A stretch of 64,000 nucleotides of DNA from Phytophthora colocasiae (taxonomy: Eukaryota; Oomycota; Peronosporomycetes; Peronosporales; Peronosporaceae). The notes below the pieces were generated by a model, which saw nothing but the letters and a program-made list of their open reading frames with translations, had not been told where the DNA came from and did no database searches. Shown here one piece after another: positions 54,122 through 64,000 of the stretch. The stretch is from assembly GCA_018806915.1 (NCBI GenBank), contig JAGKQI010000103.1:868001-932000 (forward strand), given 5' to 3'. The translations under genes were made by a program, and so were the position numbers. Numbering within the stretch: the stretch's first letter is position 1; each line of letters starts with the position of its first letter.

Positions 54122-57100
54122 TTATTTCCGCGGCAGTGAAGAGACAGAGGAGGAAGACGCAGTAGAAGCTGTTGAAGAAGACCTCGGAAGCCCTGTATTG
54201 CTGGTCGACTGGCCCGGATGTTCCTCAAAGCCATGATGACTCACCATAAATTCCGAAAAAGCTTGGGTAGCGATGAACAGCGTTCGGAACTCGCGCATTT
54301 CAGGCGTGGAAGCAGCAAGATAGCTGGCCTCGTCGAAGAAGACGGTACGTTTGCGCGCAAACTCGTCTGTCCAGACATATCGATGGTAGCCAAAGTCTCC
54401 GATAAGTTTGTTTACCGCACGAAGGAAAAGACCGCGGACTGCGACCTCGGGAAAAACGAGGGGCTTGCTCGGGAAGTGGTGGGCAAAGACGTGGTCACTG
54501 CGACTCACGTTCGGCTTCAAACACTCGTAAAGTCCGTCTCGTAAATCAAATCGCACACTATCAGGAAGTGAGCATGGTACTTCTCCACGTAATACAGCTC
54601 CCTTATCCAAATCTACAACCAACAGCTCCTCTCCAGCCCCTGCGAAGAGATCATCACCCCCTTCCTCAATAAGTTGGCGTTGAGCATCATCAAGCGCTTG
54701 CTTCTCCGCACCAAAAATGAACGGCGTCGGACATTCCAGGTACTGTAGCATTCGCCGGGGAAGTACAGGAAGATACACATGCGGCCACGACAGAGGGTGC
54801 ATGAGTGCTCGCAACGATTCACCGACCTTCATAAGCACCGACAGGTACGACGACACCAACAGAATCCGGTTCTCCAATAACGCTGCAGTAAACACAAGAA
54901 GGACAGTGGAGATGTCCAACGTATCAAACAGCAAGCGCACTGAGTGATCCAGACGCGGCAGTGCGGCAAGCAGCGAGGCAGCAGTAGCTCTAGGTGTCAA
55001 ACCTGAGGCCTCGAGCAGAGGTGATTCTGGAAGTGGCGATGGTTGATGGTATTGCGAAATGTGTTCTTTTGAGACGGAACGTGTCAGCTTGGCAAGAACC
55101 TTCTTGTCTAGCTGGAAACCTTGTTCTCCCTTATGGAGAATCCCCTTTGCGTCACCATTGGCAGCAGCTGCAGCAGCAATTGTCTCGAGCTCGAGAATAA
55201 ACTCGTACGCTTCAGCAAGACGCTCTCGAAGAAGATCAACCATCGGAAACTTGGACAGCACGCACACTCCGTAAGGAACCCATCGACATCCACCTGCTGG
55301 ATCTATTCGTGAGCTCTCAAGCGCTCGTCTTGATAGTGGCGGTGCTGGCTTATACAAAACCACACAGGCTGCGAACAACTCGGCAGCCGATGCGCCAGCG
55401 CTGCTATCTCCCATGCGAAAATTGAACGCCAGTGGTGCAGGGCAAGTTGGCGCTGTAAGCACCACATGCCTGGGGTCCGAACTCCAGGGGACGAGGAAGT
55501 TTTCGACGGATTTATCCACTATGTGAGGTGTCGGATCATGAGGCAGCGGATGCTGGACTACCTGCAATTCGATCGGGTCATCGAACACCCCACTGCTCTC
55601 ATCGGCAGCTTCTGCGTCTTCAGTTGTCATGGGCACGGATACAGCTTCGAACGTTAGGACCCCCGAAATGGCTTCAAAACTCCGTGCCGTACGAAGCGAG
55701 TCCAGAGTTTTCTTCTTTGGTGCTGTGGATTCAGCATCACGTGAAGTAGATGACGAAGAAGATGCCGAGCCGTTGGATGACGTTGAACTTCCACCAGCCC
55801 AATGATGTGCGCGCAAACCGTAGCTCAAAAGCAGCGCCGAAAGTCGCATGGAGTCATCGATTGAATCCTTTTCGTCTTCAGGTGAAAGCTTCGGGTACAG
55901 TGCGAACTCGGCGTACGCACGACTGGTTAGAAAGCGGTGATACAGCTCCAAGTGAATGAGACTAAACTTCGTCAAGATCGCGTCTTGTTCAGCTTGAAGT
56001 CGAGAACATGATGTCACTAGGGTGCGGGACAATGTCTGCATCTCAGCATCTCCGGCATAATATTTTTGTGAGATGTACTTGAGCAACCGTCTGCATCGAT
56101 AAGCAGCCTGCTCTATGCGCTCACGACGCTGGTTGCTGGTTGTACTGCTGGATGAGGTGGCCCGAGAGCTACCACTAGACTTGAGTAGCGACATATAAAC
56201 ACGGAACGCCGGCTTGAACTCATATTCAACGTCCAGCCACAGCGCAATCTCGCGATGGTAATTGTGCGGGAACAGGAAGATCCAAAAAAAATTGGCGAAA
56301 CGGTGATTCATCAGGATGTCCTCAAGGCAAATGACTTCCCGCTCCACAGTCTTCTGCATTTCAGTGTACAGATCCGTCTTTCGAAATTCAGGAAATTTAA
56401 ACATCAGGACCCTCTTCACCTTCACGGCAACATCATCGAATGTCCGTAAGGCGTCTTCCCCTCCAGCCGCCAGATCACGTTTAATAGAGCGTAACTTATT
56501 GGAGTCCACGATTGGAGGCTCGTCAATATCACCTTCAGCATCTGAAGAGCCATTGATGGGGAATTGCGCATTCTTCGCTAGGTATTTCATCGCAATCTTG
56601 ACGCCGTACGTCCGCAACATGAGCACGTCATCCTTTGCGAAGGGTTTCTTCTGGTAGTTCGCGCGCAACGTACACCAGAACTGTCGGTACTCTTCGAACG
56701 AGCAAAGAAAGAATAATTTACTCTGATCGGCCGGATCGGGAAGCCATGCAGCGTAATATCGCATCATACGCGGATTGCTAATAACTTCTTCGATGGAAAT
56801 AAGCGTCGTCGGATCTGGTGTGGGTTGGTGCGCTGGGAACGCGAATTGTTGTTGCTGTCGCTGTAAAACTTCGTCTTTGAAGGCGCGCTGCATTACTTTG
56901 CCGAAATTGTGCTGGTACTGGTCGTGCATCCACCGGTTCCACTTTTGAAACTTGGCACCACCATTCGACGCTTGTCCAAAAGATGGTAGCGGTGGTAATA
57001 TTGAGTGATGGTGTGTTGACGATGATGACGCAGCTGATGACGTGCCTGACATAGCTCCAAAACCACTGCCACTACTCATTTGCGAAAGGATTTGCTTCTG

Positions 57101-58282
57101 TTTGTTCGCCCAAATCTCCGCCGACGTGGGAGCAGCAGAAGTCACAGTGCCATTGCCACCATCGTTAGCTGGAGACGCTCCCGCTTTGTTGCCCGCCACA
57201 GTCGAGTAAAGAAAACTGCGTGCCTTCAATTTCACATGTTGTGCCCACCGAGATTTAGCGTTTTCAAGCTTGACATCCTCTTCTTCCTCCTTTATGCTGG
57301 TGACTTCATAGCTGTTGACATCTTCATCCGACCCACTGAGCACTTCCGACAGTTCCCGTACACTGAGCTCCCGTTCCGGTTCGAACAGATCCGTCTCATA
57401 CAGCATCTGCTCCGATATAGTGCTCCTCCGAAACGTACTGCGACTCGAGAACGAGAAGGCCAAACTGTCCCGAGAATGCCTCGACATGGCCAACGAGTCT
57501 CGTTCATTCCCCAAATTCACAGCAGTTGATCGTCGTTGATGCGGCAATAAAAAATCGTCTTTGTCTGTATACAGTGATGAACTCAGTGCACTGGCCATAC
57601 TCTCCCGAATCACTTCCTCCGCTGATATGGTCGAATCCGGTGGCAACGGCGGGCTTGAATCCAACGACGCTAAATAAATAACAATAAACAATGAATAATC
57701 AGTCCTAATAACGCTCCATCTATGTCATCTCTCCAACGTACATGCTCTTCTGTATCTCTCGGTTCCACTGCTTCTCCTCCCAGAGCCAGAGTCCCCCAGC
57801 ATATTCCGTGTCAACCTCCCACCGTCATCTTCCTCATCAAAGCTCATCGCCCGTGCAGCTTGTGTGTGCGCGTCCACGGACTGCCTAGCTGAATCGATAT
57901 CCATCATCAGGAAGCTGGCGTGGCTGCGAAGGGCTGAAGACGACACAGGGACGCCCGCTCCAGCTCGAAAGCTCGATCCAGCACTGTTTAAACGGAAAGA
58001 AGAGCCCAAACCACCGCTGTGACCGAATGGATTGAACCCTGAACGACTGAAACGTCGACCAGCGCCCACCACGTGGTCTGCAGACGCACTTCGACGCAGT
58101 TCCATCACATCGCTAGGCAGCAGTGTACGCTCTCCATTACTGATATTAGTGGCCGCTGTAGACGTGGAAGCCACTTCTTGAGAGCTGCAGGAGGAAGGCA
58201 CAGGAGTGTTAAGGATGGCGCCACTACTGCGACTGCGTCGACGAGGGCGCGTCCGCACGTTGGCGCCCTCCAAGTCGCTCAT
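54122..58282 (-). CDS. RGS-DENN domain protein, predicted Rab guanine-nucleotide exchange factor
   Basis: Exons 58282..57742 and 57669..54122, with a 72-nt intron (GTACGT...ATTTAG), encode about 1362 residues. The first ~430 residues are Ser/Arg-rich and disordered. Residues ~450-560 form an RGS-like helical bundle (SIEEVISNPRMMRYYAAWL ... FLCSFEEYRQFWCTL), and a second similar unit lies at ~600-740 (LEDILMNHRFANFFWIFLF ... ALWLDVEYEFKPAF). The C-terminal ~570 residues are DENN: uDENN (PLAFNFRMGDSS, VPYGVCVLSKFPMVDLLRERL), cDENN (LDISTVLLVFTAALLENRILLVSSYLSVL, LSWPHVYLPVLPRRMLQYLECPTPFIFG) and dDENN (LFLRAVNKLIGDFGYHRYV). DENN domains activate Rabs, and RGS domains bind G-alpha or act as interaction modules. 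It lies divergent from a Rab32-type GTPase, 157 bp away. Confidence 0.87.
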
Positions 58283-58439
58283 AAGGGGCAGGACAGCTTA
58301 GCTTGCGGATGTGTCAAAGACGTACTTAGCCGAGATTATCAACATATGTACACTACACTATATTATGTTTTTCACATCAGTTTTTTTTTAATTCTGATTC
58401 CTTCGCAGTGTGGAAAGAGATCCCTGTTTGAGCTGAAGT
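58283..58439. promoter_or_regulatory. Bidirectional promoter of RGS-DENN and Rab32 genes
   Basis: The 157-bp gap is AT-rich, with TATATTATG at about 58359-58367 and a long T run. The T run plus TTCGCAG at 58404-58408 looks like a splice acceptor, so the Rab transcript may have a leader intron. Confidence 0.4.
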
Positions 58440-59299
58440 ATGAGTGAGCGCCGTGTAAATGCTGCGCAGGACGCAGTTATCAAAGTTCTGGTGCTGGGAG
58501 ATGCGGCCACAGGAAAGACAAGCATCATCAAGCGGTGCGGTAGTGAAGTAGTAGTTTCTGGAATTGGAGGGGTGGCTGATCTGTTCTCTTAACTTTACTC
58601 TTGCTAGATATGTACATGACGCGTTCTCGGAGCACCACCGCACGACAATTGGTGTAGATTTTGCGTTGAAAGCGGTGACTGTTAACGGTACGACAGTGCG
58701 CTTGCAACTGTGGGACATCGCTGGCCAGGAGCATTTTCGCGCACTCAATCGAGTCTACTACAAGGACGCGTTGGGGGCGTTGCTCGTGTATGACATGTCA
58801 CGCCCCGAGACGTTTCACAGCATCCTCAAGGTTCGGGAGAGGAAGGATGCTTGATATTTGAAGAGTTGTTGATGATATTCTTGTTCGATGTTACAGTGGA
58901 AAAAGGAGATTGACTCCAAGGTGGAGCTGCCCAATGGCAAGCCATTACCGGTCATATTGTGTGGCAACAAGGTGTGCTTGCACTGCTGTCTTTCCACTTT
59001 TTAAGAGACTAATGGCTGTGTAATTGCTGCTGCAGTGTGACCTGAAGGAGGATGTTGACAGGGAATTCTTGGACGAGTTCTGCAAAACCAACAATTTTAC
59101 GGGCTGGTTCGACACTTCAGCCAAAGAGAACATCCACATTGACGATGCTGCCAAGGCGCTAGTGACGGGTATCCTGGAGCACCAGGACATCTTTGAGCGG
59201 AAGTCAGACGCTAAGAAGCGTAACGACACGTTCCGCCCCACGAGTGCAGCTAACGGCGGCAATGCAAGCCAATCTAGCTGGTGCTGCAACAGCTTCTAA
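58440..59299 (+). CDS. RAB32: Rab32/38-type small GTPase
   Basis: Exons 58440..58534, 58608..58830, 58897..58971 and 59036..59299 encode 218 residues. GTPase motifs: P-loop [12 protein letters not shown], switch [13 protein letters not shown], switch [17 protein letters not shown] and [20 protein letters not shown] (Ile in place of the usual Thr) with IGVDFALK marks the Rab32/38 group. The C-terminus SSWCCNSF has paired cysteines for double prenylation. Rab32 acts on lysosome-related organelles, mitochondria and autophagy. All introns (65-73 nt) keep the frame. The neighbouring DENN protein, on the opposite strand, could be its exchange factor. Confidence 0.93.
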
Positions 59300-59459
59300 C
59301 ATCTATCATTTCCAGCAGAAATCTATCCAGGCTGGGGTCACATTCAGATCCTGTCGATGCATGTCAAACTTGGATGGGGACAGAGTTAATCTGGCTCAAG
59401 AAGTTCCCACTAAAATTTCATCCCTTTGGCTTATTACGACGGGCTATGATATAGCGTTC

Positions 59460-61776
59460 CTAGTCTGCAAGACGTCGCTTTTTGTTGCTCCCTGGACCAT
59501 CTGAGTGCTGCATCTTCGTGAAGTGCAACGGTAGTCGTTGGTTGTTTGAGCTTGAAATGCCACGACGCTCCAAGCTATTGCGCACATCACGGAGGTTCGT
59601 TCGTTCTGCGTCAAGCTTCTCCAGTAGCTCTTGCTTGTTGCTTTCGGCTTGCTCCAACTCGTCCTCCAGTTGTATCAGCTCTTGCTCCTGTTCATGCGGG
59701 CTCTGGATATTGACGGAGGCCGTCATATCGTTGATGATCTTCTGCACCCTTGCTTCAGCCTCTGGTTGCTCCGCCTCCAAGATATCCACAGAGCGGATCA
59801 ATTGGCGCTCCTCCGTTAGCAAGCAGTACTCGCAAGATCGACTTTCGTCGCGGGCTTTGCATTGTGACAGATGCGCGAAGTGATGTTCCACTGCCCTACA
59901 CATCGGTTGGTTGCACACCTGTAGATCTAAGTGGTGTTGCAGGTGATCAAGAATGGTTTTGCAATTAAGTAGACACTGTCTTGCTTTCGAAGGGGAGCAA
60001 AACGATGCGTCCACAATGGCACAGCCCAAATCCACGACTTCTTCAAACTCCCGCTGAGCTGTCTCGCTGTTATCTCCACCTTGCTTATCCCGTAGCAACT
60101 GGTTGATATAGCCTGCGTTGAAGTTCGCGGTTCCTGGTATGCTCTCCTCCTGTCCGTCTTGCTGCTCATCGCTTGCCTCGCCATCTAGCATGCACAAGTA
60201 AACAAAGAGTTGCAAAAATTACAAAAGATATCATGCCACCTCTCAATTCCTGTTCGTGCGTACCTTGAGTGAAGCCGCTGTCTCCTTCTATGTCTTCGGA
60301 AGGTGCAGATCCTTGCGCCAAACTATTACTTCCAACCTCTGTTGGTTCTCGTTTGATAAATACGTCGCTGAAGTGCCACTGGTACTTCGGGAAGTTAAAC
60401 ACTGGGGCGCCGCTTTCTCTGGCAAGTTGATTGAGTCTGTCAGTTTCTGCGCGGAGGGGTTGCTTGCGCTCGGTCCACCTGTTGATACTTTGCAAGCAGA
60501 AGTTGCGGGCTGCTTCGTTGTGCGCACTTTGAAGTGCCCGACGCTGGTCACAAATGAGATAATCCAACGCTGCACATACCCCGATACTTCGTCGCTGCCG
60601 AATGCGAATGCAAAAAGGGCACACGAACTTCTTGTCATCAGTTGTCGCTGCAGTTTCCTTCTCTAAGCACGCACGCCGGTGTTTGTCAATGATATAGATC
60701 TCAAAGCACTTTGGGTCACCACACATTTCGTCCCGTTTGCAGTGCTCGTAGTGCATAAACACAGAGCGACACGCTGGTTCTTCACATTTCCCGATTCGCG
60801 TGCAAATGAGAGCGTCTTCGATAGAAAGAGCATTTTCGATTCGGTCTGCCAGCGTACCAACGAGGACCTGGTCGTTTGTAGGAAACCAGCGTAGCAATTT
60901 CTCCAAGTCTGCAGTTTTAGATGGTGTTGCTGTGGTCGCGGTCTGCTCTGTGGTATGAGCCACAGGATTGCCAATATGGGCAGCAGGATCTGACGTCGAG
61001 ACTGCCACTGAGGTTGATGGCGGTAATGAAGTTGAAGCAGAAGCTGAAATTCTATCAGGAACTTCCTCGGATACTGGGGATGTTGTCGTAATGGGAGACT
61101 CTGGTGAAACTTGAGTGGAGACGGTCTCTGCGGATGGCACTGGTGAAGACGCAGGAGGTAGTACGCTGTTGCTATGCTGACTACCATTTGACTCTGTCTT
61201 GTCCCCTGCTCCTGCATCTGTAGTTGAAACCTCTTGAGCAACAACGCTTGGGTTTTCCACAGGGATTTCACTAGCAGAAATCTCTTTAACCTGTTCAATG
61301 AGTTCATCACTCAGTTCAAGCATTGCGTCTTCATCTTCTGCAGTTCCGTCCACCATGTTAAACTCAAACGACTCGTCCTCTTTCTCTTCTTGTGTGTGTC
61401 CATCGTTATCTTCTTGAGCAGCTTCCTGATTGTCTTCTTCTCGTGCAGATATCAAATCTGAATCCTTCTGTACGCCATTAAGTGAGCTTACATCGACTTG
61501 AGCCTTAATAAAGACACCATTAGATCTGCTTTCAAACGGAACCAATGCAGCGCCATCGGCGCTGTTCTGTTGCGATTCCCAAGCGAAAAAGGTGAGAGTC
61601 TCTCCGAAGTGGCTCGTGAGCTGGTGGGTCCGTGCGAAGCCACGCGAGTGCCACAACCTCGAGCAGTGAGTGCAGAGCGTCTTCTCCTTGCGCGGGTCAC
61701 ACGTTGAGCATTTGTACTGCCACCGCGCCGAGCGACACCAGCTACACAGAGCGCCAGTGTCCGTGACTGTCATCAA
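59460..61776 (-). CDS. Zinc-finger protein with two TAZ-like domains
   Basis: Exons 61776..60264 and 60184..59460, with a 78-nt intron (GTACGC...TGCTAG), encode about 745 residues. The N-terminal Cys/His cluster (CSWCRSARWQYKCSTC ... LCTHCSRLWH) looks like a B-box or ZZ-type finger. A long acidic and Ser/Thr/Pro-rich region follows (~75-300). At ~320-410, CEEPACRSVFMHYEHC, MCGDPKCFEIYIIDKHRRAC and FVCPFC have the HxxxC-C-C spacing of TAZ fingers, which in CBP/p300 bind transactivation domains. A second set lies at ~585-640 (HLDLQVCNQPMCRAVEHHF, HLSQC, SCEYC). A coiled coil and the tail KKRRLAD, a likely nuclear signal, end the protein. No acetyltransferase domain is present. A transcriptional cofactor role is inferred. 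Confidence 0.7.
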
Positions 61777-62325
61777 ATTTTACGTTTAGAAAATTGAGAC
61801 AAATATCACAGAACAATTTGCCAATAGCGATCGCGTGAGCTTTACGCATGACGAAGCCTCAACAAGGTGTCTTGCCCTTGGGTGCAAGGGGGGATTCTTC
61901 ATGGCAACTTGCCTGCTGGTGAGGAAGGACTTTTGCAACTCCAAGCAGAATGAGCTAGCGGATGATCAAGATGAGTCATAGACATCTATGATTTGGCCAG
62001 AAAGCATAGGATAAAACTACGTTACACGTAGCAAGTTCCTGCGTCCACGTCACATTTAGTGAAGACGAGAGAAGGCAACACAGAAAAGATCAGACAGACA
62101 GACAACCAAGACGAGACCTGACTCAGCACGAAAAACAAACCAAAGTGAGATTCAGCTAGCTTGCACTTTCCTGCTGCTTTACCGACTGTCTTCGTTCTTC
62201 TTCCCCGCTCGCACACCAGCACCTAGACAGAAGCAACGCAGCTAGAAATCGATCTAGCGTGTACGTTGTAGCTGGGCCATTGGCGCCACGACGACAGGAC
62301 GAAGATCTCCTACTCCTAGCGTGCT
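61777..62325. other. Intergenic region, no gene seen
   Basis: It holds the upstream region of the TAZ-like gene and the 3' region of the E2 gene. A small hairpin (CTTGCCCTTGGGTGCAAG, about 61870-61887) is the only structure noted. Confidence 0.45.
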
Positions 62326-62793
<468 letters not shown>

Positions 62794-62820
62794 CTACTCC
62801 GCTTCTGCTGCTTCCTGCTA

Positions 62821-62837
62821 CGAAAGGATAATGACAG
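62821..62837 (-). promoter_or_regulatory. Initiator-like element of the E2 gene
   Basis: On the minus strand GTCATTATCCTTTCG resembles the oomycete Inr, about 52 nt before the E2 start codon. Confidence 0.4.
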
Positions 62838-64000
62838 CAAAGCTAAAAGGGGGAGCGGAGGGGGCGAGATCCCCTTATATTGCAACTCGGGAGCCGGATT
62901 ACTATGTTATTGTAAGAACAGTTGCTCAAAAGAGGTCTTCTGGAAGTTTTTTTTTCTTCGGTTTCGGAGAACGGGTCAAAGCTCTCGGACCTAAGCGGGA
63001 GGTTATCCTAATGTCTAACCCAAAGATAGTGATTTGCTAAAAATGGCGAAACAGCTTGTGGATTGGTGAAAATTAGATGAACAGCTATCGTAGTGAATGT
63101 TATCGTAGTGAACGCTACATGTAGTTGCTGGCCGAAGTTGAGAAGGTGTCGAATCCTGCAGGGTAAGCCTACTGATGGTCGGACTATGCCATTTCAGCGA
63201 ATCCAGCAGGATGCTGGGCATTCGGGCTGAACAGGTTTGCATGGGCAGACAGTAAGTTCAACTGCCGCCATGACTTGACAAGCATCGTAGCTAAAAGAAG
63301 TACATGCCGTAGAATTTCTACATGTACTTAATTACTTGTAGTATTTGTAGAACTTCTACTAGAGCGTGGTGGTGTCGTCCATGCCATTTTTGTTGCTTTG
63401 CGCGAGGTATCACTAGCGATCGCACAACGGCGAGGACAGCCTCCGCACCCGGCGCACCGCCGTTGCCCCCGAAAGGAGCAAATTGCCATCGTCACACCGT
63501 ACATCGCCTTCGTTGGCATGACCAGTCGGACCGGCGGTGACTGCTGCAGTCCAGATGAAACTTGCAACGGCATCACCTTGACCACCAACTGTCGCGCTTC
63601 AATGTGAACGTTGTCCACAAAGTTGACCATCTGTGCTTCCATTCTGCAGCGGTAAAGTAATTCTGCCAGCATATTAATAACGTGAAAGGCAAATGGACGT
63701 TTCCGACATATCCATATCGATATTTTCATGCGGTTGATCTTCACAACCGCTGCACCGTGCAGCGTACGGTCCTTCTGCAGCACTTGCGCTGGGCTGCCGA
63801 ACACATCTCAATGTCGCTAAAGAGGACCCACGCAGCCACAAGCCATTTTTTTCATGGTGCTGGTCGCTCGAACTCGACTTTACCCTTACTTGTCGTCTAC
63901 TACCGGTAGTAGCCGTGTGTAACATTCACTTACAGAGGTAAAATCGATCCATACCTATTTTCTAAGAAGACGTAGTCAGATGTAAAATTGCGTTTCGCCA
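62838..64000. other. Terminal 1.2 kb without a firmly supported gene
   Basis: A minus-strand frame is open from about 63810 to 63328 (159 codons, with MEAQMVNFVDNVHIEARQLV). It has no recognised domain, and its splice partners were not found; it could be an exon of a gene starting beyond the right edge. Short inverted GTAGAA/TTCTAC motifs cluster at 63309-63361. Nothing else is supported. Confidence 0.35.

Noticed and set aside
63309..63361. Clustered GTAGAA/TTCTAC motifs as a possible repeat array
   Set aside because: The copies differ in spacing and sequence, and there is no regular unit.

Overview
The window looks like nuclear DNA of an oomycete, most likely Phytophthora or a close relative. 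Gene density is high: about 25 protein-coding genes in 64 kb, with divergent gaps of 80-200 bp and convergent gaps of 70-160 bp. Introns are mostly 55-80 nt, with GTRNGT-like donors and YAG acceptors. Several transcripts are preceded by an initiator resembling the oomycete consensus GCTCATTYYNCAWTTT. The content is plainly eukaryotic (SET/PHD, PUF, VPS51, Rab, E2, RPL26), and many proteins are multi-domain fusions of the kind oomycetes often carry. No operons, CRISPR arrays, tRNA or rRNA genes, or intact mobile elements were seen. All gene models below were spliced by eye from reading frames and splice-site patterns.

Layout. 1-9 kb: 3' part of a SET/AT-hook/PHD histone methyltransferase; a small Gon7-like protein divergent from a longin-like orphan; a RhoGAP-ELMO-TLDc fusion (minus) divergent from a Wee1/Myt1-type kinase. 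9-16.5 kb: RPL26, a kinesin-like protein whose motor has lost its nucleotide-binding motifs, an IQM-like protein, and 1.8 kb of spacer with a strong inverted repeat. 16.5-31 kb: a C2/TPR tail-anchored protein, a Pumilio protein, a flavin amine oxidase, acyl-CoA-binding protein, a FYVE-GAF protein and a mitochondrial PP2C. 31-49 kb: two related triple-GAF cyclic-nucleotide phosphodiesterases at 30.6-33.9 and 45.4-49.1 kb, flanking cytochrome c peroxidase, a large helical-repeat orphan, a CRT-like transporter and VPS51. 49-64 kb: DDX10/Dbp4 helicase, a HAD plus YvcK/CofD fusion, an RGS-DENN protein divergent from a Rab32-type GTPase, a TAZ-like zinc-finger protein, a UBE2D/E-type E2, and about 1.2 kb without a clear gene.

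Themes. Membrane traffic and small-GTPase control recur (RhoGAP-ELMO-TLDc, VPS51, RGS-DENN, Rab32, FYVE-GAF), as do second-messenger signalling (two PDEs, PP2C, IQM) and RNA-level control (PUF, DDX10, RPL26). The most attractive leads are: the DENN/Rab32 divergent pair, which suggests a GEF-substrate couple; the nucleotide-dead kinesin; the RhoGAP-ELMO-TLDc and HAD-CofD fusions; a split start codon and possible poison exon in RPL26; and a Pumilio site just after the Wee1-like kinase stop, in the same window as a Pumilio protein predicted to read that sequence.
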